Made by a program: the position numbers and the translations under genes. The notes beneath the pieces are model-generated. The model searched no databases, was not told the origin of the DNA, and worked only from the letters and a program-made list of their open reading frames with translations. Shown in pieces: positions 1 to 8,499 of a stretch of 64,000 bases of DNA. Each line of letters opens with the position of its first letter. The first letter of the stretch is position 1. This DNA comes from an uncultured Planctomycetota bacterium (GTDB lineage Bacteria; Planctomycetota; Phycisphaerae; UBA1845; Fen-1342): assembly GCA_900696525.1 (NCBI GenBank), contig CAADGL010000021.1, positions 124,001 through 188,000 of the forward strand. The letters are read 5' to 3'.

Positions 1-303
1 GGCCGCCCGCGCGCGGCCACCTGCGCCGTCGCTCGGCGTCCGTTGGCTCAACCGGATGAACCGCGCGTGGCGCCGGAGGCGCCGCGCCGGGGCGGCGCCT
101 TGGCGGCGCCGCATCGCGGCTGTCGCGGGGCCGGCGAGGTCCGCGGCTTGACAGTGAAGTTCGCGGACCGTAAGGTTCGACGAATCGCGCGGTTGTGCGC
201 CGTGGGTATCGAGCCCCGGATTCGCCCATCAACCGGGCCGCATCGCGACCAGGGAATTCGGGCCCGGCTAATGACATCGGAGACGGCGTGACGCGGAGGA
301 CGT

Positions 304-489
304 ATGCAGCCCGTACATAAGAAAACCAAGCACCGCAAGCGAACGCGGCGGTCGCATCACGCGCTGACGCCGGCACACCTGGTTTCATGCCCCCAGTGCG
401 GCCAGGCCAAGCGGCCGCATTGCGCCTGCCAGAACTGTGGCCACGTGAACGCACACACCCGCATCAAGGTTGGCTCCGAGGAGTCATAA
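304..489 (+). CDS. rpmF: 50S ribosomal protein L32
   Basis: 61 aa MQPVHKKTKHRKRTRRSHHAL...CPQCGQAKRPHCACQNCGHVN; L32 zinc-ribbon pattern, directly upstream of plsX as in many bacteria. Confidence 0.93.
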   Translation: MQPVHKKTKHRKRTRRSHHALTPAHLVSCPQCGQAKRPHCACQNCGHVNAHTRIKVGSEES

Positions 490-494
490 GCACC

Positions 495-1502
495 ATGCGG
501 ATCGCGCTCGACGCGATGGGCGGCGATCACGCGCCGCGCGAGATCGTCCGCGGCGCGGCGGCCGGCCTGCGGCACCTGTCCGACGGCGACCAGATGCTGC
601 TATACGGTTTGCGCGACGTGATCGAGGGCGAATGCCGCGAGCACGGCCTGACCGATCCGCGCATCCGCATCGAGCACTGCTCGCAGACGATCGGGATGGA
701 CGAGTCGCCGGTTGAGGCCCTGCGCGGCAAGCGCGACTCGACGATCGTCCGCATGGCGTCGGCCGCCGGAAAGGGCGAGCTCGACGCGATCATCTCGGCG
801 GGCAACACGGGGGCGTTCGCGGCGGCGGCGCAGTTGCGCATCAAGCCGATCGCGGGCGTGACGCGACCGGGGATCGCGGTGGTGATGCCGACGTTCCGCG
901 GTCCGGTGATCCTGTGCGACGTGGGGGCGAACACGACGCCCAAGCCGCACCACCTGCACGAGTACGCGCGGATGTGCGACATCTACGCGCGCGAGATCCT
1001 CGGCATCGCCGAGCCGCAGGTCGGGATCATCTCGATCGGCGAGGAGGAGGCGAAGGGCAACCCGCTGGTGAAGGAGGCCCATGCGCTGCTGAAGGGCGAC
1101 CCGCAGTTGCATTTCATCGGTAACGTCGAGGGGCGCGACATCTTCGCCGGCGAGGGGCAGGTCTTCATCTGCGACGGCTTCGTCGGCAACGTCACGCTCA
1201 AGCTCACCGAGGGGCTGGCCGAGGGCCTGTTCAAGACGATCGTGCGCGAGATCGGCCAGGAAGGCCCCAGCTTCGCCCAGCAGTTCGCCCCGATCGTCGA
1301 GCGCATCTGGAAGCGCCACGACTTCGCCGAGTACGGCGGCGCCCCGCTGCTGGGCATCAAGAGCGTGGTCATCATCTGCCATGGGCGCAGCGACCAGCGC
1401 GCCATCAGCAACGCCATCCGCGTCGCCGCCGAGCAGATCCGCACGAAGCTCAACAGCATCATCGAGTCCCGCATGGCCACTCTCGTCGAGCGCCCGGCAT
1501 GA
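495..1502 (+). CDS. plsX: phosphate acyltransferase PlsX
   Basis: MRIALDAMGGDHAPREIV...; start trimmed from ORF 387 to ATG 495; ISAGNTGA, CDVGANT motifs. Confidence 0.95.
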   Translation: MRIALDAMGGDHAPREIVRGAAAGLRHLSDGDQMLLYGLRDVIEGECREHGLTDPRIRIEHCSQTIGMDESPVEALRGKRDSTIVRMASAAGKGELDAIISAGNTGAFAAAAQLRIKPIAGVTRPGIAVVMPTFRGPVILCDVGANTTPKPHHLHEYARMCDIYAREILGIAEPQVGIISIGEEEAKGNPLVKEAHALLKGDPQLHFIGNVEGRDIFAGEGQVFICDGFVGNVTLKLTEGLAEGLFKTIVREIGQEGPSFAQQFAPIVERIWKRHDFAEYGGAPLLGIKSVVIICHGRSDQRAISNAIRVAAEQIRTKLNSIIESRMATLVERPA

Positions 1503-2491
1503 AAGTGAACTGGGGCGTCGAAGTAGCCGGGTCCGGCATTGGCGTGCCCGAAAGGGTCATGACCAACGAGGACTGGGCGCAGCGGCTCGACACGAGCGAC
1601 GAGTGGATCGTGCAGCGCACGGGCATTCGCCAGCGGCGCTGGGCCGCGGAGCACGAATCGACGCTGACCTTCGCCGAGCGCGCCAGCCGCGCCGCACTGG
1701 CCCAAGCCGGCGTCACGGCCCAGGACATCGACCTGATCGTCTGCGGCACCATCACGCCGGATCATCCGCTGCCGTCGACGTCCTGCGAGTTGCAGGCGGC
1801 GCTGGGCTGCGGGTGGGTCCCCGCGTTCGACGTCGTGGCCGCGTGCTCGGGCTTTGTGTACGCGATGATCACCGCGGCGCAGTACCTCGTGACGGGGATG
1901 TCGCGCTGCGCGCTGGTGGTCGGCGCCGACTGCCTGACGCGCGTGTGCGACATGGAGGACCGCCAGAGCGCGATCCTCTTCGGGGACGGGGCCGGCGCGG
2001 TCGTGCTGCGGCCGAGCGCCTCGCCCGAAACGGGCATCCTCGCCACGCGCATGGGCGCCGACGGCGGACGGGCGATGCTGATTTGGGTTCCGGCGGGCGG
2101 CTCGCGCGAGCCCGCGTCGCTGCGCACGGTCAACGAACGCCTGCACGTGATGCGCATGAAGGGACGCGACGTCTACAAGTTCGCCGTCTCGCAGATGCAG
2201 GCCGTCATCCTCGACACGGCCCGCGACGCCGGCGTCGACCTCCGCGACGTCAACCTGCTCGTGCCGCACCAGTCGAACCTGCGCATCATCGAGTCGGCGT
2301 GCGAGAAGCTCGGTATTCCGCCGGAGAGAGTCTTCATCAACATCGACCGCATGGGCAACACGTCGGCGGCGTCGGTGCCGATCGCGTTTCACGAGGCGCG
2401 GGCCGAGGGGCGGCTGCGCCGCGGCGACCTGGCGCTGCTGGTGGCCTTCGGCGCCGGCCTGACGTGGAGCTCCGTTCTTCTGAGGATGTGA
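1499..2491 (+). CDS. fabH: beta-ketoacyl-ACP synthase III
   Basis: GSGIGVPERVMTNEDW..DEWIVQRTGIRQRR; AACSGFVYA active-site Cys; ATGA overlap with plsX. Confidence 0.95.
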   Translation: MKVNWGVEVAGSGIGVPERVMTNEDWAQRLDTSDEWIVQRTGIRQRRWAAEHESTLTFAERASRAALAQAGVTAQDIDLIVCGTITPDHPLPSTSCELQAALGCGWVPAFDVVAACSGFVYAMITAAQYLVTGMSRCALVVGADCLTRVCDMEDRQSAILFGDGAGAVVLRPSASPETGILATRMGADGGRAMLIWVPAGGSREPASLRTVNERLHVMRMKGRDVYKFAVSQMQAVILDTARDAGVDLRDVNLLVPHQSNLRIIESACEKLGIPPERVFINIDRMGNTSAASVPIAFHEARAEGRLRRGDLALLVAFGAGLTWSSVLLRM

Positions 2492-2492
2492 C

Positions 2493-3422
2493 ATGACGAT
2501 CGCTGCCGCCACCTTCCCCGGACAGGGCGCGCAAGTGGTCGGAATGGGCAAAGACGTCTGCGAGCGATTCGCCGTCGCCGCCGACACCTTCGCCCAGGCT
2601 GACCAAGCGCTCGGCTTTGAGCTCTCGCGCCTTTGCTTCGACGGCCCCGCCGAGCGCCTGAACGCGACCGACGTGCAGCAGCCGGCGATCTTCGTGACCA
2701 GCGTGGCGCTCTATCGCGCCGCCGTCGACGCCGGCCGTATCCGGCCCGACCAGTTCGCCGCCTGCGCCGGGCTGAGCCTCGGCGAGTACACGGCCCTGCA
2801 CGTGGCCGGCGCCCTGCCCTTTCCCGACGCCCTGCGGCTCGTCTATCGCCGCGGCGCCCTGATGCAGCAGGCCTGCGAGCGCTCGCCCGGCGGGATGGTC
2901 TCGCTGCTGGGCATGGACGAGGCCGCCGTGCTGGCCCTGTGCGAGCGCGTCGCCGAGCATGGCCGCGTCGGGCCGGCCAACTTCAACTGCCCGGGACAGA
3001 TCGTCATCTCCGGCGACGTCCGTGCCTGCGAGGCGGCCGCCGCCCTCGCCGAGCAGTTTGAAGGCAAGGCGATCGCGCTCAAGGTGGCCGGCGCCTTTCA
3101 CAGCGAGCTGATGCGGCCGGCGGCGGAGGCGCTGCGGGAGGAGCTGGCGCGGGCGGATATTCGGACGCCGCGCGTACGGGTGGTCTCGAACGTCGATGCG
3201 GAATATCATGGGGGTCCGGAGGCGATCCGCGAATCGCTGTACCGTCAGGTCTTCAACCCGGTTCGCTGGCAGGCGTGCGTGCAGCGCCTGATCGCCGACG
3301 GAGTCGAGACGTTCTGGGAGATCGGCCCGGGCCGCGTTCTGAGCGGACTGCTCCGCAAGATCGACCGCGGCCGCAGGGCGATCAACGTCGGCGGCGCGAC
3401 GGAGCTGGACGCGGCGGGCTGA
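2493..3422 (+). CDS. fabD: malonyl CoA-ACP transacylase
   Basis: [31 protein letters not shown] motifs. Confidence 0.95.
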   Translation: MTIAAATFPGQGAQVVGMGKDVCERFAVAADTFAQADQALGFELSRLCFDGPAERLNATDVQQPAIFVTSVALYRAAVDAGRIRPDQFAACAGLSLGEYTALHVAGALPFPDALRLVYRRGALMQQACERSPGGMVSLLGMDEAAVLALCERVAEHGRVGPANFNCPGQIVISGDVRACEAAAALAEQFEGKAIALKVAGAFHSELMRPAAEALREELARADIRTPRVRVVSNVDAEYHGGPEAIRESLYRQVFNPVRWQACVQRLIADGVETFWEIGPGRVLSGLLRKIDRGRRAINVGGATELDAAG

Positions 3423-3453
3423 GCGGCGGCGACCCGGCAATGGAGACGCACGC

Positions 3454-4194
3454 ATGAGCCTCGAAGGACAGGTGGCGCTGGTGACGGGCGCGTCGCGCGG
3501 AATCGGCCGGGCCATCTGCGTGGCGCTGGCCGAGCAGGGTGCGCAGGTCTTCGCCGCGGCCCGCTCGACCGACGCCGTGCAGGCCTGGGGGCGAGCGTTG
3601 CCCGAGCTGGCGGGGCGCATCGCGCCGGTCGCGCTCGACGTGACGCAGCGTGCGGCGATCGACCGGACGATCGACGAGATCATCGAGCGCCGCGAGCGGC
3701 TGGACATCGTCGTCAACAACGCCGGCATCACGCGCGACGGCCTGCTGATGAACATGGAGGACGACCAGTTCGAGGACGTGCTGACGACGAACCTGCGCGG
3801 CGCGTTCTGGATCACGCGGGCCGCCTCGCGGCACATGGTTCGCGCCCGCCGAGGCCGCATCATCAACATCTCCAGCATCAGCGGCATCGCGGGCAACGCC
3901 GGCCAGGCCAACTACGCCGCCGCCAAGGCCGGCCTCATCGGCCTGAGCAAGTCCGTCGCCAAGGAGCTGGGGAAGCGCGGCGTGACGTGCAACGTCGTCG
4001 CGCCCGGGTTCATCGAGACCGACATGACCGACGTCCTGCCCGAGAAGCTCAAGGAGCAGGTCAGGCAGCACGTGCCGCTTCAGCGCTTCGGCCAGCCGCA
4101 CGAGGTCGCCGCCCTGGTCGCCTTTCTCGCCGGCCCGGGCGCCGCGTACATCACCGGGCAGGTCTTCGCCGTGGACGGCGGCCTGCACACCTGA
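3454..4194 (+). CDS. fabG: 3-oxoacyl-ACP reductase
   Basis: SDR fold [40 protein letters not shown]. Confidence 0.95.
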   Translation: MSLEGQVALVTGASRGIGRAICVALAEQGAQVFAAARSTDAVQAWGRALPELAGRIAPVALDVTQRAAIDRTIDEIIERRERLDIVVNNAGITRDGLLMNMEDDQFEDVLTTNLRGAFWITRAASRHMVRARRGRIINISSISGIAGNAGQANYAAAKAGLIGLSKSVAKELGKRGVTCNVVAPGFIETDMTDVLPEKLKEQVRQHVPLQRFGQPHEVAALVAFLAGPGAAYITGQVFAVDGGLHT

Positions 4195-4210
4195 GACGCG
4201 GGTTGGGACG

Positions 4211-4242
4211 CGCCGGCCGGGGGGGGGGGGCGACGGCCGGCG
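4211..4242 (+). terminator. hairpin downstream of fabG with 12-G homopolymer in the loop
   Basis: Inverted repeat CGCCGGCC(4211-4218)/GGCCGGCG(4235-4242); loop carries G12 (4219-4230); no U-tract directly after, so terminator role is inferred. Confidence 0.35.
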
Positions 4243-4697
4243 AGCCCGCCGTTTCGAGCCTTCGGGGCAGAACTCACGGTTTTTTCGTCATTTTTCTGGT
4301 TGCGTGTTACGCGAAGCCAGCTAGCATGGCTCCGGCGGTCGTGACGGACCGGCGCGCTGGCCACATCTTCTGTTTGCAGCCATGCGCGTTTCTTGGGGAG
4401 GCCGGGGGGAGGATTCGGCTCCAGCCATAGCGCAAGTCACACACACGGGCCCGAGTCGCTGGACGCTTGATGCGTTGGCAGGCCGCGGTACGCGTCGGCC
4501 TGGCCTCGACGGCGGAGCGACGGATTGAGGACTCCGCCGATCGGGTGCGTTCCGACGCCGGGCTGCCTATCGAGCTTGCCAGCAACCTGCCAGGCGCTGC
4601 GCCAGACGACGCGAGTCGCGTTGCCGCGGCTGAACGAACGGTTCGTTCAGGCGGTGGGTCTGCGCTTCGGCGCATTCGCGTAGAGGGAGGAGTTGTC

Positions 4698-5483
4698 ATG
4701 CGAATCGGTGTTGGTTGGGTTGTGCTGGGCGGGCTGGCGCTGCCCTGCCTGGCAGACTGGCCCCACACCATCAAGTGGGAGCAGGGCGTCGGCGGGCTCG
4801 ACACCTATGCGGCGGCGAGCTGGATCGACCTCGACACGCCCAGTGTCGCGTTGACGGCCGACGACTATCTTTGCTCCGGGCTGCCGGAGCACGCGTACAT
4901 CACGGATCTCGAGTTCTACGGCTTCTCGTACTACGGGATCGACTACCTCGACAAGTTCCGCGTGAGCTTCTGGACGGACGTCCCGGCCACGCCGAACGAC
5001 GCCAGTCATCCCGGGAGCCTGCTCTATCAGTACGAGGTATCCCCGGCCGATCCCGGCGACCCGCTGAAGATCGGCTGGCATCGGCCGGACCCGGTCAACG
5101 AGCCCTACAAGTTCAAGATCGACCTGCCGGAGGACCAGTGGTTCTATCAGGGGCTCGACGAGAAGGTCCTGTGGGTCTCCATTCAGGGCGTGATGGTGAC
5201 CGACGGCTTCTTCGACGCGTTCTACTGGTTCTTCAGGGACCGCGCGCTCCCCACCTGGGGCGATGACGCCGCGTTCACTTCGGAGTACTTCGGCTTTCCG
5301 CCCTGGTTCAACTGGGGCTTCCCGAGCCCCGACCCCGCAACCGGACCGGACCTGTACGACGGCCCCTTCCCGCCGGGTTGGTTCAACTCGGCTGACATGG
5401 CGTTCACGCTGACGGCCGTTCCAGAGCCGGTGACTTGCGTGCTGCTCGCGCTGGGTGCCCTGGCGTTCCTGCGGCGCCGTTGA
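4698..5483 (+). CDS. PEP-CTERM sorting domain-containing secreted protein
   Basis: Signal peptide MRIGVGWVVLGGLALPCLA; C-terminal VPEPVTCVLLALGALAFLRRR. Confidence 0.85.
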   Translation: MRIGVGWVVLGGLALPCLADWPHTIKWEQGVGGLDTYAAASWIDLDTPSVALTADDYLCSGLPEHAYITDLEFYGFSYYGIDYLDKFRVSFWTDVPATPNDASHPGSLLYQYEVSPADPGDPLKIGWHRPDPVNEPYKFKIDLPEDQWFYQGLDEKVLWVSIQGVMVTDGFFDAFYWFFRDRALPTWGDDAAFTSEYFGFPPWFNWGFPSPDPATGPDLYDGPFPPGWFNSADMAFTLTAVPEPVTCVLLALGALAFLRRR

Positions 5484-5811
5484 GCGAGCGCGTTCGGCAC
5501 CGCCACCCGAGTCGGACTGGCCTACCCGGGAGAGGCAGGCGGTTTGTCAGAGCGTAGCCACGGGCGAAGGACCTCCGCCGAACGGCCGAACTGCCCGTTG
5601 AGCAGATTCGCACGGCGCTGAGCAGTCCGGCCTCGTTCGGCGCCCGCCGGTTCGGCAGGTGGCCGCGCCTGTGGCTGCGCCTTTTCGAACCATGCCGCAC
5701 GTCGTACGGGCCGCCCGCGCCGCGCCGGCGTCCGGCGGTTCGCGACGCCCTGCCCCATCGCGCGCGTGCGTTTGCCACAGCGGCGTGATACGATCCGCCG
5801 CAGTGAACCTC

Positions 5812-6612
5812 ATGAGCCGGCCCGACCTGCGCGAAATCCTTGAATTCAGCGTCGAGGCCGCGCAGCGCGCCGGCGACCTGACGCTGGGATACTTTCACTC
5901 CGGCGTGGCCGTCGTCGAGAAGGGCGACGGCTCGCCCGTGACCGCCGCCGACCGCGAGGCGGAGCTGCTGCTGCGCGAGCGCATCGAGCGCCGCTTCCCG
6001 GCGCATTCCATCCTCGGCGAAGAGTTCGGAGAGCGCCGCGGGGAGGAGCCAGCGCGCTGGATTCTCGACCCGATCGACGGGACGTTCAGCTTCATCCACG
6101 GCGTGCCGCTCTACAGCACGCTTGTCGGCTTCGAGTGGCAGGGCGAGATGGCCGTCGGCGTCATCCACATGCCCGCGCTGCGCGAGACCGTCTACGCGGC
6201 GCGCGGCCTTGGCTGCTGGTGGAACGGCCGCCGTGCCGGTGTCTCGTGCTGCAACGATCTGCCGCAGGCGACGCTGCTGACGGGCGGCGGCAAGCTGTTC
6301 GACACGACGGGGCGGACGGCGGCGTTCGACGCCATGCGCCGCGCGTGCCGCGTGCATCGGAGCTGGTGCGACGGCTATGGCTATGCTTTGCTGGCCACGG
6401 GCCGCGCCGACGTCGTGCTCGACCCGGTCATGAACATCTGGGACGTCGCGGCCCTGCTGCCCGTCGTCACCGAGGCCGGCGGGCGGCTGACGGACTGGCG
6501 CGGCGGGGGCGATCACACGTCGCGCGAGAGCCTGGCGAGCAACGGGAGCCTGCACCAGGCCGCGCTGGATGTGCTGGCGTCGCCCGCATCGCACACACCC
6601 CGAAGGAGTTGA
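5812..6612 (+). CDS. inositol monophosphatase family protein (histidinol-phosphatase-like)
   Basis: HSILGEEFGE, WILDPIDGTFSFIHGVP, WDVAALLPVVTEAGG motifs. Confidence 0.88.
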   Translation: MSRPDLREILEFSVEAAQRAGDLTLGYFHSGVAVVEKGDGSPVTAADREAELLLRERIERRFPAHSILGEEFGERRGEEPARWILDPIDGTFSFIHGVPLYSTLVGFEWQGEMAVGVIHMPALRETVYAARGLGCWWNGRRAGVSCCNDLPQATLLTGGGKLFDTTGRTAAFDAMRRACRVHRSWCDGYGYALLATGRADVVLDPVMNIWDVAALLPVVTEAGGRLTDWRGGGDHTSRESLASNGSLHQAALDVLASPASHTPRRS

Positions 6613-6619
6613 CCGGCCC

Positions 6620-8281
6620 ATGCGTATCGCTCGCTTCGACCTGATCGCGACAGCCGTGGCCGCGTTCGCCGTTGCCGCGATGCCAGCCCACGCCGGCGGC
6701 CCGCGCGACGCCGGCGGCGACCCGGCCGACGCGCGCGCCCTGCTGACCGTCGCCGAGCTGAGTGACTACAAGGCCACGGCGCGCTATGACGAACTGGTCG
6801 GGCTGCTCGATCGCCTGGCCGCGGCGTCGCCGCTCGGCCGCCGCGCCAGCATGGCCCGCTCGGTGGAGGGCCGCGAGATACCGCTGCTGATCCTGGCCGA
6901 TCCGCCGGTGCAGACGGCGCAGGACGCCGAGCGCCAGGTGGCCGAGCGCGGCAAGCTGGTGGTGCTGCTGATCGGGAACATCCATGGCGGGGAAGTGGAC
7001 GGGAAAGAGGCGCTGCCGATGCTGGCGCGGGAGCTGATCGGCGACCCGCAGCGCAGCCGGCTGCACCCGCTGCTGCGCGACCTGATCGTGGTGATGGCGC
7101 CGATCTACAACTGCGACGGGAACGAGCGTGTGTCGAAGGACAACCGGCCGGGCCAGGCCGGCCCCGAGGAAGGCATGGGCGTGCGCCACAACGCCGACGG
7201 GCTCGATCTCAACCGCGACTTCATCAAGCTCGAAGCGCCGGAGACGCGCGGGCTGGTCGAGATGTTCAACCGCTGGGATCCGGCGATCTTCATCGACACG
7301 CACACGACCAACGGCAGCTTTCACCGCTACGTGCTTACGTACGAGGGGCCGCGGGCGCTGGCCGGCGACATGCGCATCGTGCGCTTCGTCCGCGAGGAAC
7401 TGCTGCCGGAGGTGGACCGCGCCGTGCAGCGCGATTACGGCTTCGACACGTTCTTCTACGGCGACTTCAACCGCGACCACACGCGCTGGGAGAGCTACCC
7501 GGCCCAGGGGCGCTACGGAACGTCATACGTCGGCCTGCGCAACCGAATCAGCATCCTGACCGAGGGGTACTCGTACGCGCCGTACAAGGACCGCGTGCTC
7601 GCCACGCGCGACTTTGTCCGAGCCTGCCTGCAATACGCCGCGGAGAACAAGGCGCGCATCCGGAAGCTGCTCGCCGACGCCGACCAGGCGACCATCGCCG
7701 CCGGCCGCGGCCCCGGCGACGCCGTCGCCATCCGCACCACACCCGGCCGCGCGCCGGAGACAGTCGTGGCGGCGGGCTACGTCGAGGAAGTGCGCGACGG
7801 CAAGCGCGTCCCGACCGAGCCGAAGGACTACGAGGTCGAGCTCTGGTCCCATGCCCAGCCGGCCCTGACCGTCGCGCGGCCCTTCGCCTACCTCGTCCCG
7901 CCCGAACCCGCCATCGTGATCGACAAGCTCCGGCGGCACGGGATCGAGCTGACCCGGCTGCGCGAGCCGGTCGAGCTGGAAGTCGAGGCTTATCGCATCG
8001 AGCGCATTCAGACCGGCCGCGAACCTTTCCAGAAACGCAGCATGCGCACGCTGGACGCCGCCACGCGGCGCGAGCGCCGGACGCTGCCGGCCGGGACGAT
8101 CGTCGTGCCGACGGCCCAGCGGCTCGGATCGCTGGCGGTGTACCTGCTGGAGCCGCAGTGCGAAGACGGCCTGGCCACGTGGGACTTCTTCGCCGGCGCC
8201 ATCGCGCCGCAGCAGGACTTCCCGGTGCTGCGTCTGCCCGCGCCGGCGGATCTGCCGCTGGAAGCGCCGGCGGAGCGCTGA
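6620..8281 (+). CDS. M14 family zinc carboxypeptidase, secreted
   Basis: Signal peptide; NIHGGEVDGKEALPML, DGLDLNRDFIKLEAPET motifs. Confidence 0.85.
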   Translation: MRIARFDLIATAVAAFAVAAMPAHAGGPRDAGGDPADARALLTVAELSDYKATARYDELVGLLDRLAAASPLGRRASMARSVEGREIPLLILADPPVQTAQDAERQVAERGKLVVLLIGNIHGGEVDGKEALPMLARELIGDPQRSRLHPLLRDLIVVMAPIYNCDGNERVSKDNRPGQAGPEEGMGVRHNADGLDLNRDFIKLEAPETRGLVEMFNRWDPAIFIDTHTTNGSFHRYVLTYEGPRALAGDMRIVRFVREELLPEVDRAVQRDYGFDTFFYGDFNRDHTRWESYPAQGRYGTSYVGLRNRISILTEGYSYAPYKDRVLATRDFVRACLQYAAENKARIRKLLADADQATIAAGRGPGDAVAIRTTPGRAPETVVAAGYVEEVRDGKRVPTEPKDYEVELWSHAQPALTVARPFAYLVPPEPAIVIDKLRRHGIELTRLREPVELEVEAYRIERIQTGREPFQKRSMRTLDAATRRERRTLPAGTIVVPTAQRLGSLAVYLLEPQCEDGLATWDFFAGAIAPQQDFPVLRLPAPADLPLEAPAER

Positions 8282-8337
8282 CTTGTGATGGGTGGGGTGG
8301 GCGTCCCCGCCCGCCAACTCGCGGCCGCGGGCAATTC

Positions 8338-8469
8338 GCGGGCTGGAAGCCCGCGCCACCCGGGCTGGAACCCGCGCTTCGCGCGCTGGAAGCCCGCGCC
8401 ACCCGGGCTGGAACCCGCGCTTCGCGGGCTGGAAGCCCGCGCTTCGCGGGCTGGAAGCCCGCGCCACCC
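8338..8469. repeat. tandem array of six ~22-bp units containing GCGGGCTGGAAGCCCGC hairpins
   Basis: Repeated gcgggctggaagcccgcgcttc/gccacc blocks with 7-bp arms around GGA loop, in a convergent intergenic region. Confidence 0.8.
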
Positions 8470-8499
8470 TAGCCCGGTGGGACTCGCGGCGGCGGGCCG

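Noticed and set aside
43-338. ORFs 43..291 (+) and 48..338 (-) upstream of rpmF
   Set aside because: No recognisable motif and compositionally like noncoding GC-rich sequence.
983-2587. 534-aa minus-strand ORF across plsX/fabH
   Set aside because: Antisense shadow of conserved fatty-acid genes.
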